A DNA stretch of 64,000 nt from contig CAMDXA010000009.1 in the NCBI GenBank assembly GCA_945878065.1, forward strand, positions 1 through 64,000, read 5' to 3'. Shown piece after piece: positions 32,895 to 42,520 of the stretch (positions are counted from its first letter, which is position 1; every line of letters begins with the position of its first letter). Made by a program: the position numbers and the translations under genes. The stretch is from Bordetella parapertussis (GTDB lineage: Bacteria > Pseudomonadota > Gammaproteobacteria > Burkholderiales > Burkholderiaceae_C). Below the pieces are notes generated by a model, which saw nothing but the letters and a program-made list of their open reading frames with translations, searched no databases and was not told the origin of the DNA.

Positions 32895-33674
32895 ATGACA
32901 TTCATTGCCCTAGACGTTGGCAACACCCGCCTGAAATGGGCCATGTACGCTGACCATTCGGTGGCCGCACCTTTGTTGGCGCAGGGCGCTGTGTTTTTAG
33001 AAAATATCGACCGCTTGGCCGATGAAGATTGGAAATCACTGCCCGCCGCCACCCGCATGTTGGGTTGCATTGTCGCCGGGGACGCATTGCGCCGCCGCGT
33101 GGACGAACAACTCGAACTCTGGGACCTGATGCCCAGTTGGGTGGTGCCGTCTTCCAGCGAAGCCGGTCTGCACAACGGCTACGACTACCCGACCCGCTTA
33201 GGCGCTGACCGCTGGGTGGCGATGATTGGCGCACTCGCGCGCATGAAACAACAAACCGCCAACCATGCGCCGCGCCCCATGGTGGTCGTCATGGTCGGCA
33301 CCGCCGTCACGGTGGAGGCGATAGATGCACAAGGGCATTTTTTGGGCGGGTTAATTCTGCCCGGCCATGGCATCATGTTGCGTGCGCTCGAATCCGGCAC
33401 CGCTGGACTGCGCGTGCCCACCGGTGAAGTGCGCGAATTCCCCACCAACACCAGCGATGCATTGACCAGTGGCGGCACATATGCCATTGCTGGAGCCGTC
33501 GAGCGCATGGTGCAACATGTGCGTGCACATTGCAAAGCCGAACCGCTGTGCTACATGACCGGCGGCGCGGGTTGGAAGATGGCACCGAGCATGTCGGTGC
33601 AGTTTGAGTTGGTCGACAGTTTGATATTCGATGGTTTGCGCCAGATTGCGGCGCAACGTTTCAGCGCAGACTAG
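32895..33674 (+). CDS. coaX: Type III pantothenate kinase
   Basis: A 259-residue enzyme catalysing ATP-dependent phosphorylation of pantothenate, the first step of coenzyme A synthesis. Motifs of the type III family are [16 protein letters not shown] at the N-terminus, [30 protein letters not shown] and [15 protein letters not shown]. The start at 32895 gives the natural beginning of the fold, and an in-frame ATG at 32865 would add ten residues. The gene often follows birA in Burkholderiales, but no birA is present here. It ends inside the 3' end of the convergent molybdopterin gene (14-base overlap). Confidence 0.94.
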   Translation: MTFIALDVGNTRLKWAMYADHSVAAPLLAQGAVFLENIDRLADEDWKSLPAATRMLGCIVAGDALRRRVDEQLELWDLMPSWVVPSSSEAGLHNGYDYPTRLGADRWVAMIGALARMKQQTANHAPRPMVVVMVGTAVTVEAIDAQGHFLGGLILPGHGIMLRALESGTAGLRVPTGEVREFPTNTSDALTSGGTYAIAGAVERMVQHVRAHCKAEPLCYMTGGAGWKMAPSMSVQFELVDSLIFDGLRQIAAQRFSAD

Positions 33675-35718
33675 CCACCTGCACCGCGCAGTCGTAAAAC
33701 ACCGGCGCGCGGCCCATGTCGGTCAGCAGTTGCGAGGTCAACTCGTTCACGTTCGTGCCGTTGGCACCAAGCTTGCGCCACCACACACCCAAGCCCACCA
33801 CCATGCCGGGTTGCGCGCGCGTGGTGATTTGCGCTTTGCATTCATAGCTGCCCCGGTCGTTGAACACGCGCACCATCTCGCCGTCATGCAATTGTCTGGC
33901 GGCGGCATCTTGCGGGTGAATTTCCAACAGCGGTTCGCCTTCCATGTCGCGCAGGCTTTTGATATTCACAAACGTAGAGTTCAAAAAATTACGCGCTGGT
34001 GGCGAAATCATGGCAAGAGGATAAGTAGCTGTCGCGTCAGATGGCTCGTAGTTCGGAATGTAGTCAGGCAAGGGCTCGAGACCCATGGCGGCCAGACGTT
34101 CGCTGACGAATTCGCACTTGCCCGACGGCGTGGGGAAACCGCCGTGCGCGAACGGTGCATCCGCCACCGGCCAGGCAGCGAAACCGTGTTGCATCAGCGT
34201 GTCCATGGTCACAGGATGTGCGCTGTTCAAATTGGCCGGGCTTTGCAGCGAAGTGTTTAACAGCGCTTCATCTGACTCTTGCAATAAAGGGTCAGTCAAG
34301 CCCATGCGCAGACTCAGTTCACGGAATATTTGCGTGTTGGTTTTGGCCTCGCCCATCGGCGCGATGGCCGGGCGGTTCAGCACCATATCGGTGTGGCCGT
34401 AGCTGTTGTGAATGTCCCAGTGCTCAAGTTGTGTGGTGGCTGGTAAAACAATGTCGGCGTAGTCGGCAGTGTCGGTCATGAAATGTTCCAGCACCACGGT
34501 GAACAAGTCTTCACGCGCAAAACCTTTCACCACTTTCACCGACTCGGGTGCCACCGCCACCGGGTTGCTGTTGTACACAATCACGGCGTCGATCAAGCCC
34601 GGCGTGTTCAGCGCGTCGCCGATGGTGCTCATGTTGACTAGCGGTGCTTTGCTATTGCGGTGCAAGTCGGGCCGTTGCAAACCCATGTTGTTGGCGCGAG
34701 CATGGTGCGACGCACTCATCAACACGCCACCGGCGCGGTGCCGCCAGGCACCTGTGAGCGCAGGCAGGCAGGCGATGGCACGCACAGCATTGCCGCCGCC
34801 GCGACTGCGTTGCACACCGTAGTTCAGGCGTATGCCCGCCGGTGTGGAGTGCGCGTAGTCGTAAGCGAGTTGGCGAATGTCTTCTGCGTTCAATCCGCAG
34901 ACCGCTGCCGCGCGTTCGGGCGACCATTGCAATGCACGTTCGCGCAAAGCGTCAAAACCCAAGGTGTGTTGCGCGATGTAGTCGTGGTCCAACCAGTCGT
35001 GCGTGATGAGTTCGTGCATCAGCGCCAAGGCCAGCGCCGCGTCCGTGCCGGGTTTGATGGCCAGGTGCAGATCGCATTTATCGGCGGTTTCGCTGCGGCG
35101 CGGATCGATGCACACCAAGCGAGCGCCATGGCGTTTAGCCTCTTGCGCGATGCGCCAAAAATGGATGTTGCTGGTGATGGAGTTGCTGCCCCAGATGATG
35201 ATCAATTTGGATTCGGCAAAGAAACCCATCTTCATGCCGAGCTTGCCGCCCAGCGTGTAGTTGAGCGCGTCGCCACCGGCATTCGAGCAAATGGTGCGGT
35301 CGAGTTTGGCCGCGCCCAGCAGATTGAAAAAACGCATGGCGATGGACTCGCCTTGCACCAAACCCATGGTGCCCGCGTAGCTGTAAGGCAGCAGTTTTTC
35401 TGGGTGGGTGGCGACGATGGGCTTTAACTTGTGGGCGATGGTGTTCAAAGCCTCGTCCCAACTGATGGGCTCGAACTGGCCACTGCCCTTGGGGCCTACG
35501 CGTTTCATCGGGTACAGCAAACGGTCCGGGTGGTAGGTGCGCTCGGTGTAGCGCGACACCTTGGCGCAGAGCACGCCGTCGGTCATGGGATGGTCCGGGT
35601 TGCCTTGCACTTTGGTGGCCACACCGTCTTGCACGGTAGTGACCAAAGAGCAGGTGTCGGGGCAGTCGTGCGGGCAGGCGCCCAGGATGGTGGTGGTGTT
35701 CATGGGTGCATTTTGCAT
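33661..35718 (-). CDS. Molybdopterin-dependent oxidoreductase, catalytic subunit
   Basis: A 685-residue enzyme of the DMSO reductase superfamily (COG0243-like). An N-terminal [4Fe-4S] site is visible with Cys15, Cys19, Cys23 and Cys51 in [11 protein letters not shown] and [11 protein letters not shown]-binding regions include [36 protein letters not shown] and a C-terminal molydopterin dinucleotide-binding domain ([20 protein letters not shown]). No Tat signal is seen, so it should be cytoplasmic. No electron-transfer subunit, chaperone or cofactor gene is adjacent, and substrate is unknown. The start at 35718 is a judgement. In-frame alternatives exist at 35703 and 35784. Its 3' end overlaps coaX. 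Confidence 0.85.
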   Translation of the reverse strand: MQNAPMNTTTILGACPHDCPDTCSLVTTVQDGVATKVQGNPDHPMTDGVLCAKVSRYTERTYHPDRLLYPMKRVGPKGSGQFEPISWDEALNTIAHKLKPIVATHPEKLLPYSYAGTMGLVQGESIAMRFFNLLGAAKLDRTICSNAGGDALNYTLGGKLGMKMGFFAESKLIIIWGSNSITSNIHFWRIAQEAKRHGARLVCIDPRRSETADKCDLHLAIKPGTDAALALALMHELITHDWLDHDYIAQHTLGFDALRERALQWSPERAAAVCGLNAEDIRQLAYDYAHSTPAGIRLNYGVQRSRGGGNAVRAIACLPALTGAWRHRAGGVLMSASHHARANNMGLQRPDLHRNSKAPLVNMSTIGDALNTPGLIDAVIVYNSNPVAVAPESVKVVKGFAREDLFTVVLEHFMTDTADYADIVLPATTQLEHWDIHNSYGHTDMVLNRPAIAPMGEAKTNTQIFRELSLRMGLTDPLLQESDEALLNTSLQSPANLNSAHPVTMDTLMQHGFAAWPVADAPFAHGGFPTPSGKCEFVSERLAAMGLEPLPDYIPNYEPSDATATYPLAMISPPARNFLNSTFVNIKSLRDMEGEPLLEIHPQDAAARQLHDGEMVRVFNDRGSYECKAQITTRAQPGMVVGLGVWWRKLGANGTNVNELTSQLLTDMGRAPVFYDCAVQVASLR

Positions 35719-35798
35719 GGTCAGGCCTGCGGCGTGCGCCAGCAAGGGCGATGAACTCGAAATCAGACAAAGGCTGTCCGGCATGGCCGGAATTGGCC

Positions 35799-35815
35799 AA
35801 TCAGGTAGACTGATT
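35799..35815. promoter_or_regulatory. Inverted repeat before the M20 amidohydrolase
   Basis: AATCAG (35799-35804) and CTGATT (35810-35815) form a perfect 6-bp inverted repeat with a 5-bp spacer, 28 bases upstream of the M20 start and in the gap between divergent genes. Its size suits a dimeric repressor operator, but no regulator gene is adjacent on either side. Chance occurrence is possible. Confidence 0.3.
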
Positions 35816-35843
35816 ACTCAATACTTACATACAGGTGACCCCT

Positions 35844-37034
35844 ATGAAACTGCTCGACTCGATCGCCACCGAAGCCGCCAGCATTGTTGCCCTGCGCCGC
35901 GACATACACGCCCACCCCGAACTCTGTTACGAAGAAAACCGCACCTCCGACCTGGTGGCCGCGCAACTCAGCAGCTGGGGCATTGAAGTGCACCGCGGCA
36001 TGGGCACCACCGGCGTGGTCGGCATCATCAAAAACGGCACCAGCAAACGCAGCATCGGCTTGCGCGCCGACATGGACGCATTGCCCGTGCACGAAGCCAA
36101 CACCTTCGCCCACGCCAGCCAGCACCCCGGCAAGATGCACGCTTGCGGCCACGACGGCCACACCGCCATGTTGTTAGCAGCCGCGCGTCATCTGTCGCAG
36201 CACAAAAATTTCGATGGCACCGTCGTGCTGATTTTTCAACCCGCCGAAGAAGGCGGCGGCGGCGCGCGTGAAATGATCAAGGACGGTTTGTTCGATAAAT
36301 TTCCTGTGGACGCGGTTTTCGGTTTGCACAACTGGCCCGGCATGGCGGTCGGCAAAGCAGCGGTCAGCGCCGGTCCGGTCATGGCGTCGAGCAATGAATT
36401 CAAAATCACCATCAAAGGCAAGGGTTGCCACGCGGCCCTGCCGCACAACGGCATCGACCCGGTGCCTATCGCCTGCGAAATGGTGCAGGCTTTCCAAACC
36501 ATTGTGTCGCGCAACATCAAACCGGTGGACGCCGGTGTCATTTCCGTCACCATGATCCACGCCGGTGAAGCCACCAACGTGGTGCCCGACAGCTGCGAGC
36601 TGCAAGGCACGGTGCGCACCTTCACGGTGGAAATACTCGACATGATCGAGCGGCGCATGAAGAGCATCGCTGAACACGTCAGCGCCGCGCACGAAGCCAC
36701 GTGCACGTTTGAGTTTGTGCGCAATTACCCGCCGACCATCAACCACGCCAAAGAGGCCGATTTCACCCGCAGCGTATTGGCTGACATCATCGGTGCGGAA
36801 AACGTGCTGGCGCAAGAACCGACCATGGGCTCGGAAGACTTCTCTTACATGCTGCTGAAAAAACCCGGGACCTATTTTTTCCTGGCCAATGGCGATGGCC
36901 AGCACCGCGAGATGGGCCACGGCGGCGGCCCTTGCACCTTGCACAACCCCAGCTACGATTTCAACGACGACTTGATTCCCTTGGGCGGCACCATCTGGGT
37001 GAACATGGTCGAGAAGTTTTTAGCCAAGGCTTGA
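35844..37034 (+). CDS. M20 family amidohydrolase (hippurate hydrolase-like)
   Basis: A 396-residue metal-dependent amidohydrolase of the HipO/IAA-amino-acid hydrolase group. Metal ligands are visible in MHACGHDGHTAMLL and the acidic patch PAEEGGGGAREM, and a C-terminal His/Glu region occurs in GSEDFSYML. RRDIHAHPELCYEEN at the N-terminus and GLRADMDALPV are also characteristic. The dimerisation domain spans about 185-300. AGGTG precedes the ATG at 35844, and a GTG at 35835 would add three residues. Members cleave N-acyl amino acids. The substrate here is not defined. Confidence 0.92.
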   Translation: MKLLDSIATEAASIVALRRDIHAHPELCYEENRTSDLVAAQLSSWGIEVHRGMGTTGVVGIIKNGTSKRSIGLRADMDALPVHEANTFAHASQHPGKMHACGHDGHTAMLLAAARHLSQHKNFDGTVVLIFQPAEEGGGGAREMIKDGLFDKFPVDAVFGLHNWPGMAVGKAAVSAGPVMASSNEFKITIKGKGCHAALPHNGIDPVPIACEMVQAFQTIVSRNIKPVDAGVISVTMIHAGEATNVVPDSCELQGTVRTFTVEILDMIERRMKSIAEHVSAAHEATCTFEFVRNYPPTINHAKEADFTRSVLADIIGAENVLAQEPTMGSEDFSYMLLKKPGTYFFLANGDGQHREMGHGGGPCTLHNPSYDFNDDLIPLGGTIWVNMVEKFLAKA

Positions 37035-37093
37035 ACCCTTGATGCAACTTGCAATGGCGTCACTGCCGATTGTTTTGTTGCCCTCAGCGCTTA

Positions 37094-37107
37094 ATCAGCG
37101 CGCTGAT
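37094..37107. terminator. Palindrome between convergent genes
   Basis: ATCAGCGCGCTGAT is a perfect 14-base palindrome between the ends of the M20 gene and the convergent TetR gene. A run of five T occurs some ten bases later on the plus strand. It could serve as a weak shared terminator. Confidence 0.3.
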
Positions 37108-37120
37108 CATTGCGAATTTT

Positions 37121-37771
37121 TCAGGCGCTGTACACCTGTATCAATGCCTGCAACTGGCTCTTAGGCACCTCGCTCAAATAAGGCAGCAGCAAACCCAGCA
37201 CCTGTTGCGCACCGCGCAAAGCGCTGTGGCCGGCGTTGGTGTCTTCCAAGGCGTGACGCGGGTTTTGCACATACTCATAGCTCAGCCACCAGGTCAGCAA
37301 CACCACCATGTGCGTGGCGCAACTCTGGCGCTCAGCCTCACTTTGGTTGAGCAAGCCTTGTTGCTGCAAGCCTGAGAGCAAGGCTTCAAACGCTTGGTGT
37401 TTGCGTTGCAACACACCTTTGACCTGGCCTTCCAAATGCCGGTTTTTACTGAGTAAATCATTCAGGTCGCGGTAGATAAAACGGTGCTGCCAAATCAACT
37501 CAAACAGGCTGTGCATGAAAAACCAAGCGTGCTCCATGTCATGCACGTCGTCGGCAGCAGGCAGCAAATGGAACATGCGGCCTTCAAATTCATCGAACAA
37601 GGCATTGACCAGCAACTCCTTGCTCGGGTAATGGTAGAAAAGATTCCCCGGACTGATCCCCATGTCGGACGCGATCAATGTGGTCGCGACATTGGGCTCG
37701 CCAAAACGGTTGAACAGGCCCAAAGCCGTCGACGCAATGCGCTCGGCAGTTCGGCGCGGTGCTTTTTTCAC
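37121..37771 (-). CDS. TetR/AcrR family transcriptional regulator
   Basis: A 216-residue regulator. The N-terminal helix-turn-helix reads RIASTALGLFNRFGEPNVATT then IASDMGISPGNLFYHYPSKELLV, which is classic TetR. The C-terminal ligand domain (about 70-216) is rich in aromatic residues and contains RFIYRDLNDLLSKNRHLEG, as in the TetR subgroup sometimes annotated bacterial transcriptional repressor. Translation starts at GTG four bases after the phasin stop, with AAGGG upstream, so it forms an operon with the phasin gene. It may control that gene or polyhydroxyalkanoate metabolism, but this is inference from position only. Confidence 0.88.
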   Translation of the reverse strand: MKKAPRRTAERIASTALGLFNRFGEPNVATTLIASDMGISPGNLFYHYPSKELLVNALFDEFEGRMFHLLPAADDVHDMEHAWFFMHSLFELIWQHRFIYRDLNDLLSKNRHLEGQVKGVLQRKHQAFEALLSGLQQQGLLNQSEAERQSCATHMVVLLTWWLSYEYVQNPRHALEDTNAGHSALRGAQQVLGLLLPYLSEVPKSQLQALIQVYSA

Positions 37772-37774
37772 CCG

Positions 37775-38197
37775 TCAGCCCTTGGGGGCGGATTTGCCCA
37801 TGCTGTCTTTGAGCGCTTTGAGTTCGGCTTCCAAGGTGCTTACGCGGTGCTGCAGTTGTGCCATGTCTTTCACATCTGGCAAGCCCAATTGGTGCAACGC
37901 CTTGGCCACCCGCTCTTCAAAAATCCCCTCCAACCGGTCAAACTGGCTGCTGGCGCGTTGTCCCATGTCGCTGGCCATGGCGCTGGCTTTGGCGGCCGCT
38001 TCGGCCATTTTGGCCTGGGCTTGCAACGTGGTTTCTTGCAACTTGCTGCCTTCTTTGACCAGCGACTCATACACCTTGCCGCCTTCTTGCTGGGCCTTGG
38101 CAAAAGCACCTAGCCCGGCCTGCCAAATCTGCTGGGCCGATTGCTTCATTTGTTCACTCATGTGCTGGGGGTCAAATTCTGGGGGTTTGCTGGCCAT
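37775..38197 (-). CDS. Phasin-like granule-associated protein
   Basis: A 140-residue, almost wholly helical protein. Residues 9-100 form long amphipathic helices rich in Ala, Gln, Lys and Glu (MKQSAQQIWQAGLGAFAKAQ, KVYESLVKEGSKLQETTL). A C-terminal heptad-like segment (LQHRVSTLEAELKALKDSM) probably oligomerises. This resembles PhaI/PhaF-type phasins that coat polyhydroxyalkanoate granules, lacking the long KPAA-rich tail of PhaF. AGGAG precedes the ATG. PHA synthase genes are not in the window. Confidence 0.78.
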   Translation of the reverse strand: MASKPPEFDPQHMSEQMKQSAQQIWQAGLGAFAKAQQEGGKVYESLVKEGSKLQETTLQAQAKMAEAAAKASAMASDMGQRASSQFDRLEGIFEERVAKALHQLGLPDVKDMAQLQHRVSTLEAELKALKDSMGKSAPKG

Positions 38198-38284
38198 GGC
38201 AGTGCTCCTGGGGTGAGGTAATTTGTCAAAATAAACGCTTTACAATGGAATAAATCCACCAGAGGTTTTACCTCAATCACGCTT

Positions 38285-38770
38285 ATGCATTGGTACGCCA
38301 TTCATTCAAAGCCTCGCCAAGAAGAACGCGCCTTGGATAACCTGCAAAGGCAGGGGTTTGAAGCATGGCTGCCGATGCTTACCGTCGAAAAGGTATTGCG
38401 CGGCAAACTCGCGCATGTGACCGAGCCCATGTTCAGCCGTTATTTGTTCATCCGCTTGGACACCGAACAAACCAATTGGTCACCGATTCGCTCGACCATG
38501 GGTGTGAGCCGCTTGGTCAGCTTTGGCAACCGACCCGCGGCGGTCGCAGATGAGTTGATTCAAGCCCTGCAAACCTTACCGAAGCGGACACCCGAACGTT
38601 TGTTTCAGCCGGGTCAGTCCATCAAAATTGTCAGTGGCCCTCTCAAAGGCATAGAAGGTATTTTTCAGCAAGCCGATGGCGAACACCGCGCCATGGTGTT
38701 GATTGATTTACTGAACAAGCAGCACCGAGTCACCACGCAGATGCAAGACTTGCGGCCAGCTTCGCTCTGA
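38285..38770 (+). CDS. rfaH: RfaH-like specialised NusG paralogue
   Basis: A 161-residue protein with an NGN domain beginning MHWYAIHSKPRQEERALDNL and a short C-terminal KOW domain (FQPGQSIKIVSGPLKGIEGI). RfaH binds paused RNA polymerase at ops sites and suppresses Rho termination within long surface-polysaccharide operons. The adjacency to uppS and rfbBDAC fits that role, although no canonical ops sequence was noticed nearby. Length matches E. coli RfaH (162). A small inverted repeat GAGGT-TTT-ACCTC lies at 38262-38274 upstream. No strong Shine-Dalgarno sits at normal distance. The gene is five bases from uppS. Confidence 0.85.
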   Translation: MHWYAIHSKPRQEERALDNLQRQGFEAWLPMLTVEKVLRGKLAHVTEPMFSRYLFIRLDTEQTNWSPIRSTMGVSRLVSFGNRPAAVADELIQALQTLPKRTPERLFQPGQSIKIVSGPLKGIEGIFQQADGEHRAMVLIDLLNKQHRVTTQMQDLRPASL

Positions 38771-38775
38771 CATTC

Positions 38776-39558
38776 ATGGTTAATTCGCTGCAACACATCG
38801 CCATCATCATGGACGGCAACGGACGCTGGGCCAAGAAGCGATTGATGCCCCGCACTGTCGGACATGTGAAAGGCGCCGCAAATGTTCGCCACATGGTCAA
38901 AGCATGCGCTGATGCCGGGGTGACTTACCTGACCTTGTTTGCATTCAGCTCAGAAAACTGGCGCCGCCCGCCCGAGGAAATCAGCGCCTTGATGGGCTTG
39001 TTTTTGCAATACCTTGAAAACGAAGTGGCCGAAATGAAAGCCGCAGGCATACGCTTGCGTGTGATCGGGGACCGCAGTGCGTTTGCGCCATTGCTGCAGT
39101 CACGCATTGACCAGGCTGAGCAGGAAACCGCGCATAACAACCGTTTGCACTTAACAATTGCTGCCAATTACGGCGGCCAATGGGACGTGTTGAATGCCAT
39201 GCGTGCTTGGCAAGTGGCTCATCCAGGTAAAAACTTGCAGGATTTAGACGCCAGTGGTTTGGCCGCTTACCTGAGCACTGCAGACTTGCCCGATCCGGAG
39301 TTGTTGATCAGAACCGGGGGCGAGTCCCGCATCAGCAATTTCTTGCTGTGGCAAACCGCGTACACAGAGTTGTATTTCACCGATGTGTTTTGGCCCGATT
39401 TTGACGCGACGGCCCTGAAGAAAGCCACGCAATGGTTTGAACACAGGGTGCGGCGCTTTGGCCGTACCGACGATCAAGTGGCCGCCAACCCTGAAACGCC
39501 GGCCGCCTCTGACCCGATTTCAGCCCCGCTGTCGCCCCCCCATTTCAATATCAGCTAA
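38776..39558 (+). CDS. uppS: Isoprenyl (undecaprenyl) diphosphate synthase
   Basis: A 260-residue cis-prenyltransferase that makes undecaprenyl diphosphate, the carrier lipid for peptidoglycan and O-antigen. The catalytic Asp13 lies in IAIIMDGNGRWAKKR. Further motifs are FAFSSENWRRPPEEI, TIAANYGGQWD and LLIRTGGESRISNFLLWQ, with YFTDVFWPDFD. A C-terminal tail of about 25 residues (rich in Pro and Ala) is extra. Start is five bases after the rfaH stop, so translation is coupled. The frr-uppS-cdsA-dxr context common in proteobacteria is absent, so this copy may serve surface-polysaccharide synthesis or be a relocated single copy. Confidence 0.92.
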   Translation: MVNSLQHIAIIMDGNGRWAKKRLMPRTVGHVKGAANVRHMVKACADAGVTYLTLFAFSSENWRRPPEEISALMGLFLQYLENEVAEMKAAGIRLRVIGDRSAFAPLLQSRIDQAEQETAHNNRLHLTIAANYGGQWDVLNAMRAWQVAHPGKNLQDLDASGLAAYLSTADLPDPELLIRTGGESRISNFLLWQTAYTELYFTDVFWPDFDATALKKATQWFEHRVRRFGRTDDQVAANPETPAASDPISAPLSPPHFNIS

Positions 39559-39567
39559 TATTCGCTA

Positions 39568-39600
39568 TGCAGGCTTAGTCATTAGTTTCGGGTGCCTGCA
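39568..39600 (+). promoter_or_regulatory. Hairpin in the uppS-NYN gap
   Basis: TGCAGGC (39568-39574) and GCCTGCA (39594-39600) form a perfect 7-bp stem around a 19-nt loop, in the 110-base gap between uppS and the NYN gene. No U-tract follows. It may be a weak terminator, an attenuator or a leader element acted on by the neighbouring RfaH-like protein. Only the structure is observed. Confidence 0.35.
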
Positions 39601-39668
39601 ATGCCCAACCGACGGATCACCCACTGTCACTTTTTCCCATTAGCTATTTCAGCAACAGGTAACCATAA

Positions 39669-40532
39669 ATGAAGAACGAGCCTCGCCCACCCCACCCACG
39701 CAAAGAACACGCCCCTGCACGCTCTGGCCGTTGCATGGCATTGATCGACAGCAATTACATGGCTTGGCTATTGCGCCAGTCCACCGATGCAGCCGCCGAA
39801 ACGGAAACATACAACCGTATGGCCTTGATACCTTCGCTGGCACAAGCGCTCAAAGGCGCAGGCTTGGCCTTGGATATCCAACGTGTTTATTGGTATACCG
39901 ACAACCCCGATACCCAATTCCCGCATGACCAAATCGTTCGCCAATTGGATGCCGCGGGCGGTGAGCCCGGTGATGTGGTCTTTCAAGCCATGTCTTCTGA
40001 CATTGCGCGATTGGCACAACACCATGCGTGTGAACATTTGCTCGTCGCCAGCGATGACGACCGCTTGACCGCTGCCATTGATGACGCGCAATTGCATGGC
40101 CTCAGTGTGTATTTGTTGGCTGATGAATCGGCCCGCCATATGGACCAATTGGTTACTGAAGACCCGGCGTGGTGTCGCTTGCTCGCTCAGGCTGATCGGC
40201 GTGTGTTGTTGTTGCCGCAAGCCGCGCGTGAACTCACTGCGGTGCCGCGTGCGTCTGCTGCCCCGTCCGCGCCCCAAGACCCTGAAGTGGTTCGTACCAA
40301 ACTGCTGGAGGTCGTGACCCAGTGGTGGGATGATGAACCCGAGGATTTGCGCGAAGACTTGCGTGACGAGCTGCGTGGCAGCCACGGCATTCCGCAAGAA
40401 GTCGATCGCCATATGTTGCTGCGTGTACGCCGTGCGCTTGACCGACCGCTCAGCTTCCCGGAGAAAAAAATACTGCGCGAAATGGTGCGCACCACAGTGC
40501 TGGGTATCACCGAAGAAAGTATGCCCGTATGA
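39669..40532 (+). CDS. NYN domain (PIN-like nuclease fold) protein
   Basis: A 287-residue protein with a LabA-like NYN fold at residues 23-165. Acidic residues expected for a metal site occur in [14 protein letters not shown] and [16 protein letters not shown], with the strand WYTDNPDT between. NYN proteins are putative RNases of the PIN superfamily. A helical C-terminal domain (about 215-287) is rich in charged residues and ends near [17 protein letters not shown] do not recognise that domain. ATG at 39669 has AACAGG upstream, and an internal ATG would begin at MALIDSN. The stop overlaps the rfbB start by four bases. Confidence 0.75.
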   Translation: MKNEPRPPHPRKEHAPARSGRCMALIDSNYMAWLLRQSTDAAAETETYNRMALIPSLAQALKGAGLALDIQRVYWYTDNPDTQFPHDQIVRQLDAAGGEPGDVVFQAMSSDIARLAQHHACEHLLVASDDDRLTAAIDDAQLHGLSVYLLADESARHMDQLVTEDPAWCRLLAQADRRVLLLPQAARELTAVPRASAAPSAPQDPEVVRTKLLEVVTQWWDDEPEDLREDLRDELRGSHGIPQEVDRHMLLRVRRALDRPLSFPEKKILREMVRTTVLGITEESMPV

Positions 40533-41590
40533 GCCTGTTGGTGACCGGTGGTGCCGGCTTCATTGGCAGCAATTTCGTGCACCACTGGCTCGCCGGGCAT
40601 GACGAGTTGCTGGTCAATCTTGACAAACTCACCTACGCCGGAAACTTGGGCAATTTGCAGTCTGTGGCCCAAGACAAACGCCATGTGTTTGTGCAAGGCG
40701 ATATCGGCGACACCGCCTTGGTGACGCAACTCTTAAATCAGTATCAGCCACGCGCGGTGCTGCATTTTGCGGCGGAGTCGCATGTTGATCGTTCTATCCA
40801 CGGGCCACTGGATTTCATCCAAACCAATGTCGTTGGCACTTGCCAATTGCTGGGGTCGGTGCGCGCTTTTTGGGCGGCACTGCCAGCAGACCAACAACAG
40901 AGTTTTCGTTTTCTGCATGTGAGCACCGATGAGGTTTACGGCAGCCTCGAACCCGATGCCGCTGCTTTCACAGAAACCCATCCCTATGCGCCCAACAGCC
41001 CTTATGCGGCCAGCAAAGCAGCCTCAGACCACTTGGTGCGTGCCTGGCACCACACCTATGGCTTGCCCGCGCTCACCACCCACTGCAGCAACAACTATGG
41101 CCCGTACCACTTCCCTGAAAAACTCATCCCCTTGGTGATTCACCATGCGCTGGCCGGCAAGCCATTGCCTGTGTATGGCGACGGCATGCAGGTTCGCGAT
41201 TGGTTGTTTGTGCAAGACCATTGCAGTGCGATCGACAGGGTGTTGCAAGCGGGCACACCTGGTGAAACCTACAACATCGGCGGGTGGAATGAAAAGCCCA
41301 ACATCGAAGTGGTGAAAACCTTATGCAGTTTGCTCGATGAGTTGCAACCAAGGGCAGATGGCAAAAGCTATGCAGAGCAAATCACTTATGTGAAAGACCG
41401 CGCCGGGCACGACAGACGCTATGCCATTGACGCTGGAAAAATCAAAGACAACTTGGGTTGGCAACCGGTGGAAACCTTTGAAACCGGTTTGCGCAAAACC
41501 GTTCAGTGGTATTTGGACCATGCCGATTGGGTCAGAAGTGTGACCAGCGGTGCTTATCGCCAATGGGTTGACCTGCACTATGGCGGCTGA
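40529..41590 (+). CDS. rfbB: dTDP-glucose 4,6-dehydratase
   Basis: A 353-residue extended SDR enzyme converting dTDP-glucose to dTDP-4-keto-6-deoxyglucose. The NAD-binding motif is [16 protein letters not shown], catalytic Thr-Asp-Glu sits in [11 protein letters not shown], and the YxxxK motif is in [30 protein letters not shown] is also typical of RmlB. Length is normal. It is translated from an ATG overlapping the NYN-domain stop and its own end overlaps rfbD by 11 bases. It begins the rhamnose cassette. Confidence 0.97.
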   Translation: MSLLVTGGAGFIGSNFVHHWLAGHDELLVNLDKLTYAGNLGNLQSVAQDKRHVFVQGDIGDTALVTQLLNQYQPRAVLHFAAESHVDRSIHGPLDFIQTNVVGTCQLLGSVRAFWAALPADQQQSFRFLHVSTDEVYGSLEPDAAAFTETHPYAPNSPYAASKAASDHLVRAWHHTYGLPALTTHCSNNYGPYHFPEKLIPLVIHHALAGKPLPVYGDGMQVRDWLFVQDHCSAIDRVLQAGTPGETYNIGGWNEKPNIEVVKTLCSLLDELQPRADGKSYAEQITYVKDRAGHDRRYAIDAGKIKDNLGWQPVETFETGLRKTVQWYLDHADWVRSVTSGAYRQWVDLHYGG

Positions 41591-42488
41591 ACCGGTTCTG
41601 TTGCTCGGCGCTGCAGGGCAATTGGGCCACGCGCTTTTTCAAGCACTTCAGCTGGCGGGCCAACCGGTGGTTGCCTGGACCCGAGCCGATATCGATGTCA
41701 GCCATCTGTCCGAACTCAAAGAGCGTGTGACCCAACTCAAACCGCGCTGGATTCTCAATGCCGCGGCTTACACCGCAGTTGACAAGGCGCAAACCGAACC
41801 CGAACTGGCGCATCGGGTGAATGCCCACATGCCAGCCATGCTCGCTGATTACGCCAAGGCCAGCGGTGCGGTACTGATGCATTTCTCTAGCGACTATGTG
41901 TTCAACGGCCGTTCAACCCGCCCCTACCTTGAAACCGATGTGCCCGACCCCTTGTCGGTGTATGGACAAAGCAAGCGTGATGGTGATGCTGCCATTCAAG
42001 CCAGCGGTGCGCGGTATGTGATCTTTAGAAGTTCTTGGGTGGTGGCGGCCCACGGGCAAAATTTTTTGAAAACCATGCTGCGCTTGGCCGCTGAGCGGGA
42101 CCAACTGAACGTGGTCGCAGACCAGACGGGTGTACCCACCGCCGCCGCTTGGCTGGCAGAGCTGGCGCTTCGGGCCATGCCTTTGGCGCAGCGCGAAGGT
42201 TTCAGCGGTTTGTTTCATGCCACGCCCCGCGGTGAAACCACGTGGCATGGCTATGCCCAATATGTATTGACCCAGGCAGCCAGCCGGGGCTGGACATTCA
42301 AAGCGACGGCTGACCAGGTGCACCCGATCACCACTGCACAATACCCGTTGCCAGCGCAGCGGCCGGCTTATGGCTTGCTCGACAGCAGCTTGCTGGCGCG
42401 CAGTTTGCAATGCGATTGGCCCGATTGGCAAGCTGGGGTCAATCAAGTGATTGCACAACTCTCTCAGCATCTGCCGGCCAAGGTTTGA
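41580..42488 (+). CDS. rfbD: dTDP-4-dehydrorhamnose reductase
   Basis: A 302-residue SDR that completes dTDP-L-rhamnose. It shows [49 protein letters not shown] and the catalytic [12 protein letters not shown]. Length matches RmlD. ATG at 41580 overlaps the rfbB stop by 11 bases. An in-frame ATG at 41550 lies deeper in rfbB and is less likely. Order rfbB-rfbD-rfbA-rfbC equals the common rmlBDAC arrangement. Confidence 0.95.
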   Translation: MAAEPVLLLGAAGQLGHALFQALQLAGQPVVAWTRADIDVSHLSELKERVTQLKPRWILNAAAYTAVDKAQTEPELAHRVNAHMPAMLADYAKASGAVLMHFSSDYVFNGRSTRPYLETDVPDPLSVYGQSKRDGDAAIQASGARYVIFRSSWVVAAHGQNFLKTMLRLAAERDQLNVVADQTGVPTAAAWLAELALRAMPLAQREGFSGLFHATPRGETTWHGYAQYVLTQAASRGWTFKATADQVHPITTAQYPLPAQRPAYGLLDSSLLARSLQCDWPDWQAGVNQVIAQLSQHLPAKV

Positions 42489-42520
42489 CAACACCCCTTC
42501 ACTATCAGCCAGGATTTGAC

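Noticed and set aside
38198..39668. Possible ops/JUMPstart element for RfaH
   Set aside because: No sequence close to GGCGGTAG with the expected layout was found by eye around rfaH, uppS or the NYN gene. A divergent element cannot be excluded, so none is annotated.
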